Shown here: positions 1 through 7,447 of the stretch, in pieces
How the letters are laid out: the number at the start of each line of letters is the position of its first letter
How positions within the stretch are numbered: position 1 is the first letter of the stretch
From: Caryophanales bacterium UBA6769
GTDB lineage: Bacteria; Bacillota; Bacilli; Bacillales; UBA6769
Reading direction: 5' to 3'
Assembly (NCBI GenBank): GCA_002453275.1
Contig: DKGN01000193.1
Span: 1-16,912, forward strand
Length of the DNA: 16,912 bases
Notes under the pieces: generated by a model
What the model was told of the DNA's origin: nothing
The model's database searches: none
What the model saw: the letters and a program-made list of their open reading frames with translations, nothing else
Made by a program: the position numbers and the translations under genes

Positions 1-8
1 CTAATAGC

Positions 9-1178
9 ATGCTTAAACGAACCATTATCTCAATTTCGATGGCAACCGTTATGGCTGGAGCAGCCATTTCTCCTGCCCTCGCACTAATCGCAGAGGCATT
101 TCCACACGCTGATCCGGTTATCGTGAAGTTAATCTTAACGGCACCCTCACTTATGATTATTCCATTTTCTTTCCTTGCGAGTTATTTAACGACAAAAATG
201 ACGAAGCGAACGATTTTGCTTATCGGATTAAGCATTTATGTCCTTGGCGGTGTCGGAGGTCAGTTCGTCAATTCGATTGAATGGTTACTCGCTTTCCGGT
301 TACTTCTTGGTGTCGGTGTCGGCTTAATTATTCCGTTATCGATGTCACTCATTAATGACTACTTTACTGGAAAAGAACGGACAAAAATGATGGGATATAA
401 TTCGGCTTTCAGCAATTTTGGTGGGATCATTACGATGATGGTTGCGGGCTTTCTTGCCACGTTTGGTTGGCGTATTCCTTTTAACGTCTACTTAATGGGT
501 GCCGTCATTTTTGCGCTCGTTTATTTCTTTTTACCGAAAGGAACAATTCAAATTCCCAATCACGATCAACCAAAACAACGCCTGCCATTTGTGACATTTG
601 GCTATGCTGCTGGAATGGGTGGCATCATGCTTATTTATTATGCCATTGCCACTAATATGGCTTTATTTTTAGGGCAAAATGGCATTGGCGGTCCTAAGCT
701 TGCTGGAACGGTTATTTCTTTTACAACCATAGGGGGCATGATAACGAGTTTATTCCTCGTCCATTTGCAATCATTATTCAAGAGATTCATTATCCCTATC
801 ATGTTATTTGGGATGGGTCTTGCCTTTTGGTTTTTATCGTTCACAAGTTCAATTGCACTTATTATCGTAGGAGTCTGTTTAATTGGGTTTGGGCAAGGGG
901 TACTTTTCCCTACTATAATTCTAAAAACATTAGATCATGTTCCTATACATCAAAGTGATCGCGCATTAGCGATCATGTCGAGCTTTACCTTTTTAGGTCA
1001 ATTTTTATCTCCTATTATTCTTGAAAGTATTGGAAAACTCATAAACAATCCTTCCATCCGAATTCAATATGGAACAATTGCAGTTTTTGTCATGCTTACG
1101 GTTGCCATTAACGTGTTCTTTATTTTAAAAAAGGCAAAAGAAGAGCTGGTCAGAAAAGCCAATGTTGTTGAACAGTAA
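9..1178 (+). CDS. MFS transporter (12-TM, DHA1-like), start near window edge
   Basis: Predicted major facilitator superfamily membrane transporter of 389 residues, the usual size for a 12-helix member. Hydrophobic segments run through the whole chain, with a basic cytoplasmic loop after helix 2 (TTKMTKR, about residues 61-67) in the place of MFS motif A. A glycine-rich stretch of helix 5 (SAFSNFGGIITMMVAGFLA, about 131-149) followed by GWR resembles motif C of drug/proton antiporters. The ATG at 9 fits the family because helix 1 begins almost at once. However, only eight bases lie upstream, no ribosome binding site is visible and the frame is open to the edge, so a start outside the window is possible. 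It converges on the CocE-type hydrolase gene and shares a terminator with it. The substrate cannot be read from sequence, and membership of the neighbouring carnitine locus is not shown. Confidence 0.85.
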   Translation: MLKRTIISISMATVMAGAAISPALALIAEAFPHADPVIVKLILTAPSLMIIPFSFLASYLTTKMTKRTILLIGLSIYVLGGVGGQFVNSIEWLLAFRLLLGVGVGLIIPLSMSLINDYFTGKERTKMMGYNSAFSNFGGIITMMVAGFLATFGWRIPFNVYLMGAVIFALVYFFLPKGTIQIPNHDQPKQRLPFVTFGYAAGMGGIMLIYYAIATNMALFLGQNGIGGPKLAGTVISFTTIGGMITSLFLVHLQSLFKRFIIPIMLFGMGLAFWFLSFTSSIALIIVGVCLIGFGQGVLFPTIILKTLDHVPIHQSDRALAIMSSFTFLGQFLSPIILESIGKLINNPSIRIQYGTIAVFVMLTVAINVFFILKKAKEELVRKANVVEQ

Positions 1179-1213
1179 AAAGACCGCTTAAGCATTTTCT
1201 TAAGCGGTCTTTT
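1177..1213. terminator. Bidirectional intrinsic terminator between convergent genes
   Basis: A perfect 12-bp stem (AGACCGCTTAAG at 1181-1192 with CTTAAGCGGTCT at 1199-1210) encloses a 6-nt loop. It is followed by four T on the plus strand and five T on the minus strand. It begins at the stop codon of the MFS gene and ends two bases before the stop of the CocE-type gene, so it can end transcription from both sides. Confidence 0.9.
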
Positions 1214-1215
1214 CA

Positions 1216-2922
1216 TTATTTAATAATCGGTAAAATGATCTGTGAAGCAAATTCTTCTTGATGGTAAATAGCCTGATTTGCCTTTACACTATCCTTGCTA
1301 TCTAACATCGTTTTTCCTGTATTCAAATTCGCGTCATACCTTGGATAATTGCTAGATGAGATTTCAAGACGAATTTTATGTTCAGGAAGAAACACATTAC
1401 TCGTCGGCCATAAGTTAATCTCATATTCAGTCACTTCATTTTGATTGTTCGGCTTTGTTCGAATGATGCCGTCTGTTAAGTTATACGCAGTTCCATCAGG
1501 TTGAACATCAATGAGCTTGGCCGTAAAGTCTGTCGATGGTGCATCGGTTCTAGCCCATAATTTCACTTTGATCGGTCCTGTTACTTCCAAAGGTTCGTTA
1601 AGTCGTTCCGATGTGTAAACGAGCACGTCTTCTCTTTCTTGAATCTTTTGTTGATCAAGTGGTCCAGCTGCGTTCGCCCCGGAAAAAAGAGTCCCTCCAC
1701 CATGTGTTGGAACTGGATTTTTGGGGTCATATACATATTCATCTGTTGGTTGATTTTCTGGCTTTTCAAATGATAATTTCCCGTTTCCAAATCTAGTGTT
1801 CGCTTTTCCTTCACTATGCAAGTACAGTGGCTCGTATGTCGTCCTTGCTAACGGCCACTCATGTTCATCACGCCACTCATTAATTCCCATTACGAAGATT
1901 TTAATCGGGGCTTCATTTTCAGGTAACGTATCTTTTCCTTTTAACCAATGATCGAACCAACGAAGGTGCAAGTCAGTCAAATCTTCCTTTTGGTCAATCC
2001 AATCTTCTGAGGCGTGGATACCAAAAAATCTTTCGCCGATCACTGAATCAAAAAAGCCGTGTGACCATGGACCAATTAAAAGTTTTTGGTTGTTTCTCGC
2101 TTTTTCATTCGGTGCTTGTTTCGTTAATTCATTATAGTTTTCAATGGTCGGCTCCAATAAGTTATCGTACCAACCTGCAATATGATAGGCTGGAACTTCA
2201 ATCTGATCGTATTTGTCAAAAATACTTATCGCACTTGGTTCGTCACTTTCTGTGCCGTTAAGCATCTCGAAGAAAAAATCAGTCACGCCTAGTTCCTTTA
2301 ATGGAGGCCACTCTTTCACTGGGGCATAATCATACCATTCTTCAATATTGTTATAATACGTTATAAAATTTTTCATCATTTCGTTGTATGTTTCAGGGTC
2401 ATTTTTGTACTTACGCTTCAAAAGGTCAGGGGCAAATGATTCAAGTGCCAATGACTCTGATGATGCTAACAAAAATGGTCCTTCACTGCTTCGACCGTTT
2501 AACGTCATCGTTGGGAAGATTGCTTGTAAGCTTGGAGGTTGTTCTTTCGCTGCTAACAGTTGCGTATAGCCATAGTATGACATCCCAAACATGCCAACTT
2601 CCCCTGTTGAGTAAGGAAGTTTTGCTGCCCATTCAACTGTGTCATAACCGTCTTCAGCTTCATATTTCATTGGGTAAAATTCACCTTCAGAATTAAAGCG
2701 TCCTCTCACGTCTTGAATGATGACAACGTATCCGTTCCTGACGAGTCGGTTCGTGTCCAAATAACGATGAGAGTAAAATGGTGAGTCCTTATTGTATGGA
2801 AGCCGTGTGAGCAATACCGGGTACTTTTCATCCGTATTTGGTCGGTATACGTCAGCGTAGAGCACCGTCCCGTCTCGCATTGTGCAAGGAATATTTTTTT
2901 CTAATAAAACCTCATCAATCAA
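1216..2922 (-). CDS. CocE/NonD family serine hydrolase (S15-type alpha/beta hydrolase)
   Basis: Alpha/beta hydrolase of the CocE/NonD (X-Pro dipeptidyl-peptidase-like, S15) family, probably a cytoplasmic esterase, acylase or amidase; no signal peptide is visible. Counting from the proposed TTG start (568 aa), the nucleophile is Ser115 in GMSYYG, the acid is probably Asp253 in AGWYDN and the base His288 in GPWSHG. The C-terminal third looks like the jelly-roll domain of the family. Start choice: AAGGAGG (2931-2937) lies 8 nt before the TTG at 2920-2922 but only 2 nt before the ATG at 2926-2928. A further ATG at 2956-2958 lies inside a predicted terminator hairpin. It is the last gene of the leftward row, just after a carnitine/betaine-type binding protein. 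Cleavage of an ester such as an acylcarnitine is a guess from context; substrates in this family are too diverse to predict. Confidence 0.88.
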   Translation of the reverse strand: MIDEVLLEKNIPCTMRDGTVLYADVYRPNTDEKYPVLLTRLPYNKDSPFYSHRYLDTNRLVRNGYVVIIQDVRGRFNSEGEFYPMKYEAEDGYDTVEWAAKLPYSTGEVGMFGMSYYGYTQLLAAKEQPPSLQAIFPTMTLNGRSSEGPFLLASSESLALESFAPDLLKRKYKNDPETYNEMMKNFITYYNNIEEWYDYAPVKEWPPLKELGVTDFFFEMLNGTESDEPSAISIFDKYDQIEVPAYHIAGWYDNLLEPTIENYNELTKQAPNEKARNNQKLLIGPWSHGFFDSVIGERFFGIHASEDWIDQKEDLTDLHLRWFDHWLKGKDTLPENEAPIKIFVMGINEWRDEHEWPLARTTYEPLYLHSEGKANTRFGNGKLSFEKPENQPTDEYVYDPKNPVPTHGGGTLFSGANAAGPLDQQKIQEREDVLVYTSERLNEPLEVTGPIKVKLWARTDAPSTDFTAKLIDVQPDGTAYNLTDGIIRTKPNNQNEVTEYEINLWPTSNVFLPEHKIRLEISSSNYPRYDANLNTGKTMLDSKDSVKANQAIYHQEEFASQIILPIIK

Positions 2923-2942
2923 TTGCATTGCCTCCTTAATAT

Positions 2943-2969
2943 AAAAAAGGGGGTACATATTACTCCCCC
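2943..2969 (-). terminator. Possible intrinsic terminator or attenuator between binding protein and CocE gene
   Basis: Read on the minus strand, GGGGG (2969-2965) can pair with CCCCC (2953-2949) across an 11-nt loop with weak inner pairing, followed directly by six T (2948-2943). The 5' arm overlaps the last codons of the binding protein and the loop holds its stop codon. The stem is short, so partial read-through into the CocE gene, whose ribosome binding site lies just beyond, is likely. Confidence 0.5.
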
Positions 2970-3838
2970 ATCATTTCCTTTATTTTATCTTCGTTATTAT
3001 CAATCCACTCTTGAGCAACTTCATCTGGATTCGCACCGTCATCAATTTGTGCAATCATCTCTTCCATATCATCAATCGAGATGCTCCAATTGCTTAGAAA
3101 TTCATAGACATCTGGTGCAGATTCTTGTAGGTCGTTATTCGTAATGACATGAATTGAAGATTCATAACCGAAAACTTCTTTCGGATCCTCTAATGTTTTA
3201 ATATCGAATTTATTAAACATCGTGTGTGGACGCCATCCGTAAAAAATAACCGGTTCTTCTTTGTCCATCTTCTTAATCGCCATTGCCATCATAGCACCTT
3301 CAGAAGAATGTACTTGCTCAATGTCTAAATCATAAGTTTCAATCAACTCGTCGATTGTTTCAGACGCACTCGTTCCTTCTTCAATCGAATACATTTCGTT
3401 CCCGAATATGTCTTCCTTACCTTTTATATCTTCATAAGAGTTAATATCTTCCATATAAGTAGGTACGACCCATCCTGCTGTTGCCCCATCATAGCTAATC
3501 GCTGTGTCATCAATTGTATCTGCGTATTTATCTAAATAAGGTTGATGCGCAGGAATCCAAGAGTCCATAAATACGTTAATATCTCCACGTGATAATCCTG
3601 TATAGACACTACCTGCATCTGCATCTACTTCCTCAACGTCATAACCCATCTCTTGCACAATTAAACTTGCAATTTTAGTTGGAGGAACGGTGCTCGTCCA
3701 CGGAGTAATTCCGAATTTAATCGTCACAGCTTTTCCTTCAGATGTTGATTTATCATCGCTTGTTCCTGCATCACCTGAGCAACCAACAATTCCAATTAAA
3801 AACAATGCACTTACTAAACTGATAACTAACCTTTTCAT
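2960..3838 (-). CDS. Glycine betaine/carnitine-type ABC transporter substrate-binding lipoprotein (copy distal to transporter)
   Basis: Substrate-binding protein of the OpuAC/ProX type, 292 aa, anchored outside the membrane. A lipoprotein signal (MKRLVIS, then a hydrophobic stretch) ends at lipobox I17-V-G-C20. Family landmarks are FGITPWTSTVPPTK (about 42-55), FMDSW (90-94), GWRPHTMF (201-208) and a C-terminal NWSIS plus EWIDNNEDK helix. Trp47, Trp94, Trp123 and Trp202 are candidates for the aromatic cage that holds a trimethylammonium group in this family. It closely resembles the binding protein at 7448-8320, but that protein has Phe120 where this one has Trp123. A ribosome binding site AGGGAG lies 6 nt before the ATG, 25 nt after the CN hydrolase stop. 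It probably docks on the single permease/ATPase pair at the head of the row. Whether carnitine, betaine or a conjugate is bound is unknown. Confidence 0.9.
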   Translation of the reverse strand: MKRLVISLVSALFLIGIVGCSGDAGTSDDKSTSEGKAVTIKFGITPWTSTVPPTKIASLIVQEMGYDVEEVDADAGSVYTGLSRGDINVFMDSWIPAHQPYLDKYADTIDDTAISYDGATAGWVVPTYMEDINSYEDIKGKEDIFGNEMYSIEEGTSASETIDELIETYDLDIEQVHSSEGAMMAMAIKKMDKEEPVIFYGWRPHTMFNKFDIKTLEDPKEVFGYESSIHVITNNDLQESAPDVYEFLSNWSISIDDMEEMIAQIDDGANPDEVAQEWIDNNEDKIKEMMGE

Positions 3839-3863
3839 TGTAATCTCCCTTGTAATCTATTTT

Positions 3864-5555
3864 TCATACTAATTGATGATATAAATGAGGAATTCTAGAG
3901 CGTACGTTTTCTTTGACTCTTACTTTTTTGTTAGGGAAAAAATCGTCATTTGCGCTTGATGTGTCGACTTCATAAATCACAAGCTCTTCATTATTACAAG
4001 CTATTTTCTCCTCGCGAGGCCAGTCATAAGGACCAAAAACCCCGCTACACCCCATCCCTGCTTTACCTGATTGATTCGCAAACGCAATAAACGTATTCGT
4101 TTCCACAGCGCGAGCTCTCCATAAATGCCAATGTGCATCATCGTCTCCTAAAAATGTTTCCTCTGAGGATAACGGGACTTCAGTTGCTTGTAATGGCACA
4201 GGTTTTGGGCCTGACACACAAGCGGAAGCTGTAATAATATCCACACTTTGCACTGCTAACGACATTGCTGATTCCCCGTATTTGCAATCATCTCCAGATA
4301 GTAGACCAATTCTGCCTAACTCCGTATCAAAAAATGGAAACTCTTCTTGTCCCGGATTCGCCCAATGCAGATCGTATTCATTCAAGTGAACTTTGCGATA
4401 TTTTCCGTGCAAACCATTCTCATCTACCATTACGATCGTGTTGAATAAATGATCCTGTTCTTTCTCAATGAGACCAAGCACGATCATAAGTTGATTCTGC
4501 TTCGCAATTTCTGTTAATCTCGTAATCTCTTCACACTCAGGCAATTCTACCGCAAAGTTTTCAGCCGTTGGTCTATCCTTTACTACCCCAGTTATCGCCA
4601 GTTCAGGCAATACAAGCAGCTTAGTTCGTTCGTTCGCTGCATCGTTTGCCGCTTGTTCAATTTTTGCGAAATTCTCTTCTCGATTTAAAGGGATTGGCTC
4701 AAACTGAAATGCAGCAATTGCTGCTTTCTTTCCTTTTGGCAATGCATAACGATCTTCTGTCATATGAAGCAGTTGATTGACCAAATAAGGGCTTTTCTTC
4801 CGCTCCTCAAATCGAGTCTTTCGCTCTTTTTGAACAACGTTTAGATCGATCTCTCCTAGAACAGTCCCCTCTCCCGCATCGATGTACTGTTGAATCGATC
4901 CATCAGGATTAATAATCGCAGAACCACCAGAGAACTGGGTTTTGCCTATCTTATCGCTTCGATTAGAGGCTATAACATAGACGCCGTTTTCCCATGCTCG
5001 AGAGAACCATGTCGGTGCTGGACATTTTTCAATATTCCAAGCAGATATATTCACAAGAACATCCGCAGCTTGTAGTGCCATAATTCTTGCTGGCTCAAAG
5101 TAAATGTAATCCATGCAAATCAAACAACCTATTTTTCCTATGTCTGTATCGAATACAGGTAAACCGGTATTTCCTGGTGCTGCCCATCTAGTTTCTGGTG
5201 CATAAAGATGGGTTTTTCGATACTTTCCAACGATGCCATCCGGGCCTATTAGTACGCTCGTGTTGTAGTAAACATCCGTTTTCGGATCAATTTCTGGCAA
5301 ACCGACGACAATATAACAGTCGAATTCCCGCGTTACTTCCTCATATAGCGAGGTAGTTGGCCCAGGAACTTCCTGAAGATATGGTGCAATTTCCTGGCGA
5401 CTTTTAAATCCAATACCAGTTGTGGCCATCTCAGGCGTAACAATTAATTTGGCACCGTTTTCAGCCGCTTCTCGACAAAGTTTTACTAATCGTTCATTGT
5501 TTTCATCTACTTTTCTCTCTTGAGAATTAAATTGAATTGTCGCTACCTTATACAA
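3864..5555 (-). CDS. Tandem nitrilase-fold (CN) hydrolase, second domain lacking the catalytic cysteine
   Basis: Two nitrilase/amidase (carbon-nitrogen hydrolase) domains in one 563-aa chain, about twice the usual length; predicted to hydrolyse an amide or nitrile in the cytoplasm. Numbering is from the proposed TTG start. Domain 1 (about 2-260) has the full Glu-Lys-Cys triad: Glu42 in TPEMATTG, Lys114 in GKYRKTHL and Cys147 in CLICMDY. Domain 2 (about 277-555) keeps Glu318 in LPELAITG and Lys388 in GKYRKVHL, but the cysteine position is Gly421 (GLLSGDD). Shared GKYRK-H and W-A-PG stretches show an internal duplication. AAAGGAGG lies 8 nt before the TTG at 5553-5555, whereas the GTG at 5562-5564 overlaps the ribosome binding site itself. 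The gene follows a binding-protein relic by 24 nt and precedes an intact binding protein by 25 nt. A carnitine amide or similar substrate is only suggested by context. Confidence 0.88.
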   Translation of the reverse strand: MYKVATIQFNSQERKVDENNERLVKLCREAAENGAKLIVTPEMATTGIGFKSRQEIAPYLQEVPGPTTSLYEEVTREFDCYIVVGLPEIDPKTDVYYNTSVLIGPDGIVGKYRKTHLYAPETRWAAPGNTGLPVFDTDIGKIGCLICMDYIYFEPARIMALQAADVLVNISAWNIEKCPAPTWFSRAWENGVYVIASNRSDKIGKTQFSGGSAIINPDGSIQQYIDAGEGTVLGEIDLNVVQKERKTRFEERKKSPYLVNQLLHMTEDRYALPKGKKAAIAAFQFEPIPLNREENFAKIEQAANDAANERTKLLVLPELAITGVVKDRPTAENFAVELPECEEITRLTEIAKQNQLMIVLGLIEKEQDHLFNTIVMVDENGLHGKYRKVHLNEYDLHWANPGQEEFPFFDTELGRIGLLSGDDCKYGESAMSLAVQSVDIITASACVSGPKPVPLQATEVPLSSEETFLGDDDAHWHLWRARAVETNTFIAFANQSGKAGMGCSGVFGPYDWPREEKIACNNEELVIYEVDTSSANDDFFPNKKVRVKENVRSRIPHLYHQLV

Positions 5556-5579
5556 AAATTCCACCTCCTTTAAATTCTT

Positions 5580-5753
5580 TCACGTTCTGTTAAATGCTTG
5601 AATCTTATTGAACATTGCCAACCTGTCTTCAACTTTATCTTGATTGTTGTCGTTCCATTCACGATCAATCTCTGCTAGTTTTGCTCTATCGTCACTTTTG
5701 GCAATCATCGCTTCAACATCATCAAGCGATCTATTCCAAATAAGAAAATTTAA
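5580..5753 (-). pseudogene. Relic of a third OpuAC-type binding protein (C-terminal fragment)
   Basis: An open stretch of 57 codons ending in TGA, bounded upstream by an in-frame TAA at 5754-5756 and with no plausible start. Its translation (FLIWNRSLDDVEAMIAK, then REWNDNNQDKVED) lines up with the C-terminus of the two intact binding proteins in this window (FLTNWSISLEDVEEMIAQ, then REWIDNNEDKVNE). The match spans about 43 residues with one gap. The signal peptide and both ligand-binding lobes are missing, so it cannot bind ligand. It sits between the amidohydrolase and the CN hydrolase, where an intact binding-protein gene would fit the order of the row. This is the remains of a deletion or decay event. 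The last 15 or so residues after the homology are unlike the intact copies. Confidence 0.75.
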
Positions 5754-5778
5754 TTATCTGCTTTTCCCAAGTCCTTGT

Positions 5779-7419
5779 TTATTCACTTTTAAATACAACC
5801 TGACCATCGATAATCGTACTTATGATCGGGATATCCTTTATGTCTATTGGATTAACTGTAGTAGGATCTTTTTCTAATATTGTAAAGTCTGCATGCTTCC
5901 CTACTTCAATCGTTCCAAACCTATCCTCCTCGAAATTAAGTGTTGCTCCGTATATTGTCATAGCTTTCAAAGCTGTCGTGACGTCACATCTTTGTGACGG
6001 GCCAAGAATGTCACCTTCTTTTGTTAGGCGGTTCACTGCTGCCCAAACAGAAAAGAGCGGAGATATAGGGGTAACTGGACAATCAGCATGAAGTGTAAAC
6101 AATAGTTTTCGCTCGATTGCATCTTGGATTGGATTAATTCGATTCGCTCGTGTTGGACCTAAAAATAAATGTTGATGCCGATCTCCCCAATAATAAACGT
6201 GATTGATGAAAAAGGAGGCTGCGATCTGAAGCTCTTTCATTTTATCTAAATCTTCTGGTGTCGCGGTTTGAACATGTTCGATCCGGTGCCGATGATTTAC
6301 ACGTGGATCATTCTGTAATGCGTACTCATACCCGTCTAAAATTGAGCCGATCGCACGATCACCGTTTCCATGGATTGCAATTCGATATCCCCGGTTATGC
6401 AAATTCAGTATTTCTTCATTGAAGGCCTGCTGATTGTGGATAAGATCGCCAAAATTAGCCTGATCGTTATAATAAGGCTTTCTTAATGCCCCTGTTAATC
6501 CTTGAATAGAACCGTCTTGAAACATTTTTACACTATCCAATTCCACGAAGCCGTTCGACCTTTCTTGAAACTTGAGATTTAACTCATTTGCATCGTAATG
6601 ACCAAGCGGAGCACCCTCTTGGAAAAGATTGTGCATGATCATTAACTTCATCCGCATCGGATTATGCTTTTGGCTTGAAGCTTTACAATGTATGGTAAAT
6701 TCATCCGTGCCAAAATAGGCTCCAACAGAAGCGTCTGTACTCGTTGTAATCCCTGTAGCGAGATAATCTTCTGCTGCCTCACCTAACAGTGCAAGCAAAT
6801 CTTTTTCTTCTGGAAGTGGTATGACATTATAAAACGGCTCAATCGCTTGCTCAAAAAAGACTCCATTGTATTCACCAAAATACATTCCAAATAAAGAACG
6901 GCTCATTTGATCAAACTTTTCTAAACCTACTTCTGCCATTGCTTTTGAATTTGCAATCGCGACATGCCCACATATATGTGTAATAAAAACAGGATGGTTA
7001 GGGACAGCCTGATCCAAATCAAATTTAGTCGGATGTCTTTGTTCTTTTAAAAGTGTGTCATCATAGCCATACCCAATAATCCAATCACCTTCTGCCTTTG
7101 TATCTGCCTGTTTCTTTAACGCGGTCAATATATCATCAATGTCCTTATTTGGCGGGCTACTGCAGTTCACACGGCTTTTTGATAAAGCATATTCAAGAAT
7201 ATGATTATGAGTATCTATAAACCCAGGGAGCATCGTCGCTCCCTGTAAATTAAGAATTTCTGTTCTTCTTGTGATTTCAATTTCACTTCGGGGAGGTTCT
7301 GGAACCCTCCACAGACGAGTAATTTTTCCATTCGTAACCGCTAGTGAGCGAGCGATTGTATGATGAGCATCAAGCGTTATAATATTAGCATTCGTGACTA
7401 ATAAGTCAGCTTTGATCAT
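5779..7419 (-). CDS. YtcJ-like metal-dependent amidohydrolase (Amidohydro_3 family)
   Basis: Zinc-type amidohydrolase of 546 aa, the usual length of the YtcJ/N-substituted formamide deformylase group, probably cytoplasmic. Metal-site motifs are in the expected order: His71 and His73 in FIDTHNHI, a candidate bridging Lys298 in VKMFQDGS, His350 in AIHGNGDRA, His382 in HRIEHVQ and Asp446 in HADCPV. The chain ends with the usual small beta-domain (GTIEVGKHADFTIL, about 502-515). The ATG at 7417-7419 has a G-run 9 nt upstream as a mediocre ribosome binding site. It lies 28 nt downstream of a binding-protein gene in the same direction, so the two are probably cotranscribed. Members act on formamides and other N-acyl or cyclic amides, and the true substrate here is unknown. 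The setting suggests an imported quaternary ammonium amide. Confidence 0.88.
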   Translation of the reverse strand: MIKADLLVTNANIITLDAHHTIARSLAVTNGKITRLWRVPEPPRSEIEITRRTEILNLQGATMLPGFIDTHNHILEYALSKSRVNCSSPPNKDIDDILTALKKQADTKAEGDWIIGYGYDDTLLKEQRHPTKFDLDQAVPNHPVFITHICGHVAIANSKAMAEVGLEKFDQMSRSLFGMYFGEYNGVFFEQAIEPFYNVIPLPEEKDLLALLGEAAEDYLATGITTSTDASVGAYFGTDEFTIHCKASSQKHNPMRMKLMIMHNLFQEGAPLGHYDANELNLKFQERSNGFVELDSVKMFQDGSIQGLTGALRKPYYNDQANFGDLIHNQQAFNEEILNLHNRGYRIAIHGNGDRAIGSILDGYEYALQNDPRVNHRHRIEHVQTATPEDLDKMKELQIAASFFINHVYYWGDRHQHLFLGPTRANRINPIQDAIERKLLFTLHADCPVTPISPLFSVWAAVNRLTKEGDILGPSQRCDVTTALKAMTIYGATLNFEEDRFGTIEVGKHADFTILEKDPTTVNPIDIKDIPIISTIIDGQVVFKSE

Positions 7420-7447
7420 GGATGGGATCCCCCCAAATTGTCATTCA

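Noticed and set aside
2388..2696. Plus-strand open frame of 102 codons
   Set aside because: Lies wholly antisense to the CocE-type gene, has no ribosome binding site and gives no recognisable protein.
7424..7431. GGGATCCC palindrome before the amidohydrolase start
   Set aside because: Eight bases is too short to claim a site and no T-run follows; the G-run is better read as part of the ribosome binding site.
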